DNA of 64,000 nucleotides from Micromussa lordhowensis. Its lineage: Eukaryota > Cnidaria > Anthozoa > Scleractinia > Lobophylliidae. The stretch spans positions 21,594,573 to 21,658,572 of the forward strand of contig OZ026606.1 in the NCBI GenBank assembly GCA_964020085.1, in the 5' to 3' direction. A model generated the notes under the pieces. The model was not told the DNA's origin, ran no database searches, and saw only the letters and a program-made list of their open reading frames with translations. Within the stretch, counting starts at the first letter, position 1; each line of letters starts with the position of its first letter. A program made the position numbers and the translations under genes. Positions 55,617 through 64,000 of this stretch are shown piece by piece.

Positions 55617-56701
55617 AGAAATGGTGAGAGTGCAGTCGTGCAATTATCGAGTTATATATGCACTTGGGAGGTTTGCTAAGCACTCAAGAAGACTCTTACG
55701 CTTCTTTCGTGCTTAGCAACCTCCCGCGTGCATATATTTAACAATTTTACGATAACTGCAGAAATTCTCGCGCGCTCATTGGATAATTTTTATCGTCAAT
55801 ATGCGGACAGACACATGAATTTGAAATTGGTGCGACGCGTCAGCGAGCGAGAGCGGGCAATTCGACCATTTGTTATCGTAAAAAACAAATTGACGTCAGT
55901 TTTTCATGCGTCTGTCCTGTTATTGACAACGAATTTCGTCATCACATTGTCACTGCGGATCCACTCGGCTCGTGGATCCACAGCTACTTTGACAATGTGA
56001 TGACGAAATTTATGATCAATAACAGGACAGACGCATGAAAAACTGACGTCAATTTGTTAATTATCCTGGGAAATCGCGCGGACTATCGTCTGATACTTAG
56101 CCGACGAGGCCGTAGGCCGAGTCGGCTAAAATCAGACGATATTCCGCGAGATTGAGCAGGATAATTGTTTTATTATTCAACAAATATGATAACAAAACAG
56201 CGTAACATTTTTAAATCTCTCTGTCGACATTTTCCCACTTCACTTTTTCTTCCCACGTACGAAGCTACGTATAACGCCAGATATCTGTTACCTACGGATG
56301 ACAGATATCGAGAGCATCATGACCATATTTGGATATTGTTACAATTTGTTGAATAATAATTAACAATTATCCTGCGAAATCGCGCGGAATATCGTCTGAT
56401 ACTTAGCCGACGAGGCCGTAGGCCGAGTCGGCTAAAATCAGACGATATTCCGTGAGATTGAGCAGGATAATTGTTTTATTATTCAACATTTTGATAACAA
56501 AACAGCCTAACATTTTTAAATCTCTCTGTCGACATTTTCTCACTTCACTTTTTCTCCCCACGTACGAAGCTACGTATACCGCCGGATATGTGTTACCTAC
56601 GGATGACAGATATCGAGAGCATCATGACCATATTTGGATAGTGTTACAATTTGTTGAATAATAAAACTCGATAACTGCACGCTGCAAGCTCACCATTTCT
56701 T
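55617..56701. mobile_element. Composite fold-back element with nested hairpins and a tandem unit
   Basis: AAGAAATGGTGAG...TGCA...TTATCGAG at 55617-55652 is mirrored at 56666-56701. Inside are a hairpin (55651-55742, arms with GGAGGTTTGCTAAGCA), the block 55746-56060 also found at 31162-31488, and a unit of about 300 bp repeated twice in tandem (56064-56364 and 56365-56665; each carries the GCCGACGAGGCCGTAGGCCG palindrome and a GATAACAAAACAGC segment). ORFs in it are repeat by-products. Confidence 0.7.
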
Positions 56702-56913
56702 AATCAGTGTCATTTACGTTCTTGTCTAGGAATACCACAAAGGGGATAGATTTGAGATACAACCACCAAACGAGATTGTGCCGATCTTCAACAGAGAGGG
56801 AGAACATATACTCTTCTCTTTCCCCTCTTTTTTGACAATTCCAAATACATAGATCCTGCCAGTCGCGTGTGAGTGTGTGTGTGTGTGTGTGAGACAGTCG
56901 TGGATAATCGTAC

Positions 56914-56975
56914 CTTTCATGTAGTAAAGACAGGATGATACACATAACCAAGAAAATGGCAACAGCACGCCACAT
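56914..56975 (-). CDS. Possible signal-peptide first exon
   Basis: From ATG 56975 the minus strand reads MWRAVAIFLVMCIILSLLHE, an N-terminal hydrophobic segment, then a good donor (GAAAG then GTACGA) at 56914-56913. Without splicing the frame continues to 56700 through a His-Thr run encoded by a (GT)n repeat at 56869-56890. No downstream exon was identified in the window. Confidence 0.3.
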
Positions 56976-57608
56976 TTTAAAGGTGTTCCTGTAAATGAAA
57001 TACAGATGCACATCAACATTGGTATATGATCTGTGCAGAGCGGAATGAGAAATTGTTGTATTCGTGATACACTGAAACATTGCGGATAACCCTGTTCGAT
57101 CAGTTTTGAGAAGGGTAAAAAAGGAGGAAAGAGTTCGGAGCTTATTATATAGGCGCAAAATGGGGCCTTAACATTTCTGGTATATCGGATAGTTTTACGG
57201 TTTGGCTGAGGCGCATGCTATGGGTCGCTATGGCGTGAGAATAAGATAATTTTTCGTTTTCCTACAAAACGTACAGTATGAACTTCAGACTTTACTTTGT
57301 GAAAGGACAATGACCAATGTCCAGATTTCACGGTATATATCACGGATGAATTTTGGACACGTGTATATCACGGATTAGTTCTGGAAATGTCTAATTTACT
57401 CATGAATTCATTGTTTTGTCCGAAGGATTTACTCTGAAGACAGGCCCTCGTCTCGTGCGAATATTTGAGTTTTATTATCCAACTCTGTTTCCTAGAGTAC
57501 AAATATCGCGCGAAACGAGTACAAATAACAGATATTTGTACTCGTCTCATTCCTCCCGGCCGCGTGAAGTTCAAAATCTTGGCAAGTCAGAATTTTGGGA
57601 AAAGAAAC

Positions 57609-57641
<33 letters not shown>

Positions 57642-57696
57642 GTGTGTAGTATCGCTGTATATTTTTACTCGTTGTTTGTATTTTGACTCGCCCTAC

Positions 57697-57731
<35 letters not shown>

Positions 57732-59271
57732 TACAGCGATACTACACACCAAAACGTCTAATAAGATATATGTTCTCAACCTTTTTGTACAATGAACATT
57801 TTTTTCATAACGGGAGCCCCACCGTGAAGCAACAATAAAACAACTATGTCTTTCTCCGAGATCCAGATCAGCTAAAACGAAAATCACTGACTTGAATAAC
57901 ATTTTCACAACATTTGCAAAGAGTATAGTTCAAGCGTTGAGCAATATACATTTACTGCTCAAATCATGAGTATTTTGCTGTTTACATCGAATGGAGAATG
58001 TAGTTTAGATGAATGCATCCCATGCAAACAATCATACGTTTTCCGCTACGTGATTTGGTTAAAAGTTACTTACCTTAAGCCGAGTTTCAACAGTCACGCC
58101 GATTTCCTTGATGCAGTAAAGGAAAAGCAGTCAAGAGCTCCAGTATAAGCTTATGTATTGTAAAGCTGCTTTAAAGTGGCCGATATCATCAGCCGTGTCA
58201 AACAGGAAAAAGTTTCTTAATTGAAGCTAATCATGTTTTGTTCTAATTCATAAACCTTCACTTTGTTATTGGCAAGAATACCGGCCAATTCGCCGACAGG
58301 GGCAGAGAGTTGGAACAAAACTCTTTGTTTTGTTGTGTTCATTGATCGAGAAAAATAAACAAAAGCATAACTAAACATGATTTTCCAGTCGACTGAACCA
58401 AAAAGTCGTGTTCTATTTTCATTCCAGCTAGAATTTCCGGGATTGTTTACTGAACAAGAATTTATTTATTTATTTCTGGTACCTAGCAGCTGAAGAGCTC
58501 GATAAAGAAGATAGTAAGTGAGATACACATATTAAAAGTAAAAATATGACCATTAAGGTGGCTGGTAACAGTACAGTTTCCAGCAGTTATATTTTGACGG
58601 GTCAGTATATACAGCTTATACTCCCACGCCTTAGTATTGTTACAACATTCGTATCACAAACAACGCCCAATCATTGGTGAACAAGTTGTGGTCATCCTCA
58701 TGGTATAATAGGTTACTATGGCAACGATGCAACATATTAAAAACACCCTTAATTCAGCTTTAAGTGTTTTTAATTTTAAAACGGGTTGCTAACTTGACGA
58801 TTAAAGTAAATACGAAAGTAATTTTATGGTTAGCTCGAAATTAGAAGCAAAACCTTTAGGTAAACGAACTTAAGCGAGACCTCGCATGTGCTTTGTAGTA
58901 TGGACACATGTTATTCAAGTGCGATTAAACTCTCTTTGGAGCACCGTTTTTATGTTTAGAATCTTGCTTGATTATTGAATTATGTGTATTGAATCGTTTT
59001 TGGGAGCATGAAGCACAATAACTTTAGAAAAAATCTACGTCTAGATTTTTAATGGGGACGTGTATTGTATACATCAGCTGATAGAAATGAATAGTATTGA
59101 TCGAGAGATTAAAGCTGCCCACGAAAACAATATGTACATGTCTGAAGTGCGCACGGAAGCGTTGAATTGTTTTCTTATGTCTATTTCTCCACCAAAAGAA
59201 AGTGAGCAAGAAATACATTTTGTAATAAATGTATAAATTGTTCTTGTTTATTCCGTGGATCAAATTTCAAA
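56976..59271. other. Intergenic with a hairpin element
   Basis: A 143-bp fold-back repeat lies at 57624-57766 (arms TCTTATTAGACGTTTTGGTG and ATCGCTGTATATTTTTAC mirrored around CGCCCTACGGGC). Short ORFs at 57693-57908 and 57966-58148 partly overlap it. No gene is supported in the rest. Confidence 0.45.
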
Positions 59272-59400
59272 TCAGTTTCCATCGGAATTGTTGTTATCGT
59301 GGACTTCGAGCTCAGTTTGCCTGCAGGCTCCTTTGGCCTTGAACTTTGAGTAAATTCCAACGACAACGCATAGCATAAGATAAGACGTAAAAGCTTCACT
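59272..59400 (-). CDS. Possible last exon with a membrane helix
   Basis: After an acceptor-like TTCTGTTGCAG (minus strand, 59411-59401) the frame reads EAFTSYLMLCVVVGIYSKFK, then a hydrophilic tail ending VHDNNNSDGN and TGA. It may be the end of a small membrane protein whose upstream exons would lie to the right. No partner exon was found, so this is weak. Confidence 0.25.
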   Translation of the reverse strand, partial: SEAFTSYLMLCVVVGIYSKFKAKGACRQTELEVHDNNNSDGN

Positions 59401-59639
59401 GCAACAGAAAGAAAGAAAACATAAAAACTGATGGTCAGCGGAGGTTAAGCTTATTGTAAAGTTATCTTCCATTGCGTCATTAACTGTGTAGTCCACCAAA
59501 TAGAAATCAATAATACAAAAGCGCCCCTTATTACTGCCGATGCGTATTCAGGCTTAAAATGTTCAGTTCTAATCGAATATTTTCTTCATATCGCAGATCT
59601 CTGACAGTTCCAAACAGGAGCCCAACTTAAATTAATCGA

Positions 59640-59870
59640 TAGACTGCAAAACAGTCGTTATCTGATTTTTTCGGAAGACGCGAAGCGCCGTAAGCGTGAT
59701 CCTCGCGTGTGAAGCGCGCGCGCCTCACACGCCCGCAGGGCAACTATTTTTTAGCGTCTCTCCCCATTCTCCCTCGCCGTCTATACACTCGCTCCAGACC
59801 GCTCCAGACCTTGCGTTCGAATATTTACCGTCGCTCGCGTTCGCAAAAAATACGACTGTTTTGCAGTCTA
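59640..59870. mobile_element. MITE with 9-bp target duplication
   Basis: Ends TAGACTGCAAAACAGTCG and the exact complement, flanked by ATTAATCGA at 59631-59639 and 59871-59879. The interior (231 bp in all) is GC-rich, with GCGTGTGAAGCGCGCGCGCC. The termini (TA...TA) and the 9-bp duplication follow the same plan as the TAGTCTCC family elsewhere in the window. Confidence 0.88.
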
Positions 59871-60776
59871 ATTAATCGACGGAACCCTTACCCTAATTAA
59901 TAAAGCGGTTTACCTGCAAAGAAACCACCTTTTTTCCTATTTTGTCCTTTTTGGATATATGTTGATTCCGTCGAAAACTTAATTAACCTACGTGTTTACG
60001 ATACAGACCTTTCATTGGGTTTAAAAAGAATGATACACATCACAAGTACAAGAGCGCGCCTCTTCTTGAATTACAGTATTCCTGTAATACAGGAGCAAAA
60101 TTGCATTAAAATACATTTTAGCCTTTCAGAAGGATTAAGTTTATGTTTTTATAAATGGAATGATTTTTCTTTGTGTTTCAGTGAAGAACTGCTGTTTGCT
60201 AGCCCAACTATTGTTCGTTCACCCACTCCAGTTCACATGATTTTAATCATTGCCGTGAAGAGAATTTATGAAAACGTTCTCTTAAAAAACTTGCCCTGCT
60301 GTGTCATCCAGTTTAGTGCATGTTTTAATAGTCAGTGACAATAAGTACGTTGCGAAGTTGACAGTATAGGAGATACTGAACTAAAAGCTATAGAAAAGTG
60401 CTCTGGTTAAAATATGACTGCGTTTGAATTATCAGACTGTTGTGTGTCACCCTCTTTACTAGTAAACAAAGTTGATTTATTTTATTTTTTTAATTATAGC
60501 GGGTTTTGAAGCGTCAATGTGACCCGCTTTCTTAGTCCTGATACATTTTCAGATGAATATTACCCATTCTGTCTCTTACGAATTAATGAGCTTAAAAGGT
60601 TTATTTCCGGCAAACGAAAACTGACAATGAAAACAGTTAACTAATGGCGTGGAACGCACTTCAACAATCTTTGATTATTGCTAGTTCTTTAGGAACTGAC
60701 CGCAAGCACTTTGTCAATGAAAACTAAACTGAAACTCTTATCGCAACAGTAAAATATAAAGGCCTTAGTCGCGGAC

Positions 60777-61113
60777 TATGGCGTGTAATTCCCTTCAAAA
60801 TTAATCATTAAATTCCATTGTCATTTCATATGCGAACTTCAAATTGTGACTTACAAATTCGGTTTTGTACTTCAAATTGTGACTTACAAATTCGGTTTTG
60901 TGCACTAAATTGTGACTTAGAAATTGTGATCTACAAATCCCGTTCTCCCGTGTCTTGTACCCAGTCTCTCATTTGTGATTTAGTAGGTTTGGTTACTAAG
61001 TTTCCCGCCAGAGAGAGAGATCAAATTAAAATTACAAAATGGCGGATTTGAAGTTCGCATATGAAATGACAATGGAATTTAATGATTAATTTTGAAGGGA
61101 ATTACACGCCATA
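60777..61113. mobile_element. MITE with 67-bp near-perfect TIRs
   Basis: TATGGCGTGTAATTCCCTTC... through TTCATATGCGAACTTCAAAT is mirrored with almost no mismatch at 61047-61113. GCGGAC directly flanks both ends. Inside, a 33-bp unit (CTTCAAATTGTGACTTACAA...) is repeated two and a half times from 60838, producing a false cysteine-bearing ORF. Confidence 0.85.
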
Positions 61114-61518
61114 GCGGACTAGTTGATGAATTTTACTTAGTAGTCATAATTATGATTAACTGAATTAAAATTTACTCAATGCGACACTCAAAACAATACG
61201 CTATGAATAATTTGAGCAAGTATTTTCTCGCTGAGTAAACAATAGCTAAACATATTCAAAAAAATCTACTCTTAATTCATATTTCCTTGTACTGAGGGTT
61301 TATACTATTTATAAAAGCTGGATCAACAATTACCGTGTACAAAGCGTTGTATTCGATTCCATGGTTCTTTCACGCAATGATGATCTACGACCTACGCGGA
61401 AAACTGGTGCTAGGTTCTGATTGGAGTGTCTGCGGAATTATTCTGTTTCAGTGCTCTATATCCGCGACTGCTAATTTGGTCGTTACTTCAGTGTAAAAGT
61501 CGAGTGTAACTCAGCAAA

Positions 61519-61708
61519 ATGCATCTCTTCATTTCCTTCATCGTCTGTGCTTTCTTGGTGCTAAATGTATTCGGTGCAAATGGTGTGTTATCAATCCAAT
61601 CAGACAAACAGTGCGGGGTTCTGGAGAATGTTGTCCTTAAGCAAGCATATTTAGAAAAGAAAGTTGAAGCACATGACAAAATCCTTGGTGGTGAAAGCTG
61701 CACAGAAG
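61519..61708 (+). CDS. First exon of a secreted or membrane protein
   Basis: ATG 61519 opens MHLFISFIVCAFLVLNVFGA, a clear signal peptide, followed by about 40 residues with heptad-like spacing (QCGVLENVVLKQAYLEKKVE) and two Cys, then a donor (GAAG then GTACGA) after 61708, phase 1. Starts of this plan are found in cnidarian lectin-like or fibrinogen-like secreted families, but no such domain is seen in the 2.3 kb that remain. The unspliced frame ends 11 codons after the donor. Function unknown. Confidence 0.5.
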
Positions 61709-62279
61709 GTACGATTATTGCCAAATTTAAAGAAAGTCGTTGATAAGATCCAAATCACCATTGATAGGGATGTTGATGCCGGCCACCGTTAGAGAATTAA
61801 ACAAGCTGGGGCAGTTCTAAAAAGCTCGCTCTTAAGCGGAAAGGGAAACAGTTTTAGGGGTTTTACAACAGGAAGACAGCAAAAACGTGTCGCAAAATGT
61901 TAAGTCTGGTTTAGAAACACGAAGGGCAATGGTCAAATGCTACTTTTGAGTTTTTCCCTTAAAACATTTAGAGTTTCCAGCCAAAAACTAACCAGCATTT
62001 CCAATTTCTAATTCGATCCGTTAGAGGACGGAATGGTACATTTTCTAATTAAGTTGTCTGTAGCGTAATGCAATTTTTTTCATCAATCTTCGCATTTCTA
62101 TAGCATCTAATGGTTTTTTTATTGGCCTTGTTAGCACCCGCCCATCTGCGATTGAAATAGAGAAGCGAATCGCCATATTTCGTGGCCGAAACTATTTTCT
62201 GAAGCTATAAGACGTTTAAATAGGGTCACCGAGCAGGAAAGCCAAGAAGAGTTATGATCTGTGAAGCTGAGACAAAATT

Positions 62280-62965
62280 TGAACTGACGTTCAGCCAGGG
62301 CAAGATGCAAAATTCAAGTAATTCATCTGTTTTAATATTAAGCTTTCTTGCTTTGCAATTGACACGTCAGCACAATCGACTCAGTTTTCTGCTCAACCTG
62401 ATTAAGACCGGAAGTCGAAATGTTTCTAAAGTTTCAAGTACACGATTAGACTGATCACTCCGAATTCGTCAGAGTTCGTGAGAGAAACGATAACAATTTA
62501 ATAATATCTGTTTGAGCTGACTTTCAGCCAGGAAAAGATACAAAATTTAACTAATATTCGTCTGTTTAAACTGAGGAAGGCTTCCTTGCTTTGCAACTAA
62601 CACGTCAGTACAATCGACTTTATTCAACCTGATTAACACCGTCAGTCGAAATGTCTCAAGATCTACATTACATCAAGTTAATGACTTCTCCGAATTTGTG
62701 GAAAAAACGATAGTAATTCAAATTATAACAATTTAATAACATCTGTTTGGGCTGACTTTCAGCCAGGAAAAGATACAAAATTTAACTAGTTCGTCTGTTT
62801 AAACTGAGGAAGGCTTCCTTGCTTTGCAACTGACACGTCAGCACAATCGACTTTATTCAACCTTATTCACCGTCAGTCGAAATGTCTCAAGATCTACATT
62901 ACATCAAGTTAATGAGTTCTCCGAATTTGTGGAAAAAACGATAGTAATTCAAATTATATCTTAAC
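62280..62965. repeat. Three-copy tandem repeat of about 230 bp
   Basis: GACTTTCAGCCAGG...ACACGTCAG...CAATCGACT...GTCGAAATGT...CGATA recurs starting at about 62283, 62519 and 62753. The second and third copies are very alike and the first is more divergent. It follows the signal-peptide exon and may be intronic. No coding function is seen. Confidence 0.75.
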
Positions 62966-63237
62966 ACGATAAACATCAAGGACCACTTTAATTTTTTGTC
63001 TGCTGATCTGAACCGTATTTTTCTTTGCTCAAAATAAAACCTTTTATTGCAGAATAGCGCTTTGCACTATTACTAAAAATAGATTTCGCCACATGAGATT
63101 CCATGAGACCCCCCGCACAGACTCAGACAAACATTGCGATCGGCTACAAAGAAATGTATGAGCGCGGAGTGCGGTCCTGAAGGAAAAAAGCGAAAAACTT
63201 AATCAAGTTGTAGAGTTAGCTTCTAGAAAGACAAGAA

Positions 63238-63498
63238 ATGGTTGGTACCAAACACTGCTGTTTGGGTGAGTGTAATACCGACTCGAGATATCTCGACAGA
63301 TGGCCGAAATCTCTCAAAGAGTTGAACGAATCGGGACACAAAGTATTCCTACCGTTTCCTAAACCATCCGGCAAGAACATCGAAAACTGTAGGCGTTAGA
63401 TAGTGGCTTGTTCAAGAGAATATTTCGCCGAGAAAAAAAATTACAAGAAATATATATATATATCTGTGCGCTTCACTGGCCCGGAGGAAAAGGAATAA
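63238..63498 (+). pseudogene. Decayed THAP-domain sequence
   Basis: From ATG 63238 the frame reads [20 protein letters not shown], then [12 protein letters not shown], then an in-frame TAG (63397-63399) where THAP proteins have the conserved tryptophan, then IVACSREYF. The zinc site starts correctly (C and C of CCLGEC) but the closing C-x2-H is missing: the site reads YIYISVRF where a short AT repeat has grown. THAP domains are DNA-binding zinc modules, common in P-element and Kolobok-type transposases and in host genes derived from them. It is a nonfunctional remnant. Confidence 0.6.
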
Positions 63499-64000
63499 AG
63501 TGTTGCTCAACAGGCCAAACACGACTCATAAGCTAAGATCATGGCGTGACGAGTGACCTTTAGTTGTGGTGACTTCTCGATCGTTAAATTATAAGGTTTC
63601 GCTCTCATCAGTATATCTCTCAAGGATTTTCCTTTTTTATGCGAGATAAGTGGGGGTTCTTTAAATATTTCTCCAAGCAGTGGTTGGTTTTGAATTCAGT
63701 ACCATTTGCTCATCACGATGTTTTCGAGGGTTAGGCAACGCCGGGTGGTATGTTGTTACAAAAGGCAGCATTTTCTTACGCACTTGATCGGTTTGCTGTA
63801 AAGCCGACTTCCGTTCAGTGAATTTGACTTTAGAGAGGTTATTTTTTCAATGAGATTGTGGGGGGAGCCCGAAGGAGGGTTTTGAAACTGGTTATATTCT
63901 CATCGAATGGTTTTTCTGAGGAGTTCTTAGAAGTGTAAACGGCTTCTCCCTTTACAAGTCCCTTTCTGACCCCTGCACGTGCCCATAGTTCAACTAGCGA
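63499..64000. other. Right edge, nothing recognised
   Basis: No ORF, RNA gene or clear repeat that I can support. Confidence 0.3.

Noticed and set aside
60818..61051. ORF with repeated Cys-bearing units, toxin-like at first sight.
   Set aside because: It is the 33-bp tandem unit inside a MITE; there is no signal peptide.
1..64000. CRISPR arrays, bacterial operons or phage features.
   Set aside because: None seen; introns, SINE, MITEs and the tRNA type show animal nuclear DNA, and the direct repeats present are satellites or transposon duplications.

Overview
The window looks like nuclear DNA of an invertebrate animal, most likely an anthozoan cnidarian and possibly a stony coral. The coding genes are split by GT-AG introns and have clear metazoan orthologues. 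A eukaryotic tRNA-Asp is present. The intergenic DNA is full of short inverted-repeat (MITE and fold-back) elements, a tRNA-derived SINE and Ty3/Gypsy elements of a kind I associate with coral genomes. The taxon is inferred from memory of such repeats and cannot be proved here.

Layout. 1-16.6 kb (minus strand): the 5' part of a MROH1-like HEAT-repeat gene, six exons, running off the left edge. Its fourth intron (11 kb) is almost entirely two nested transposon stacks: a TTAA-flanked, THAP-bearing Kolobok-like element holding a long-TIR element with a 129-bp tandem array, and a 9-bp-TSD TIR element split by a full-length Gypsy retrotransposon. 16.6-17.6 kb: a divergently transcribed F-box gene sharing its promoter with MROH1, then tRNA-Asp(GTC). 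19.4-23.9 kb: two intronless tandem copies of core 1 beta-1,3-galactosyltransferase (C1GALT1). 24.6-28.4 kb: a three-exon gene for a small mucin-like type I membrane protein. 30.8-37.4 kb (minus): biliverdin reductase A, five exons. 39.5-42.4 kb (minus): methionine sulfoxide reductase A with an in-frame UGA exactly at the catalytic position and a SECIS-like hairpin in the 3' UTR. 43.6-46.5 kb (plus): a two-exon short-chain dehydrogenase. 47.5-52.0 kb (minus): a second, broken Gypsy element. 52-64 kb: mostly fold-back and MITE DNA with a few weak exon-like ORFs, a signal-peptide exon at 61.5 kb and a decayed THAP-domain sequence at 63.2 kb.

The most interesting item is the putative selenoprotein MsrA. 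A normal gene caller would end the first exon at the UGA and lose the gene. The three redox genes in a row (biliverdin reductase, Sec-MsrA, SDR) are all oxidoreductases, but nothing in the sequence shows that they are co-regulated. Exon joins were checked by hand for reading phase and GT/AG borders; no transcript or database evidence was available.
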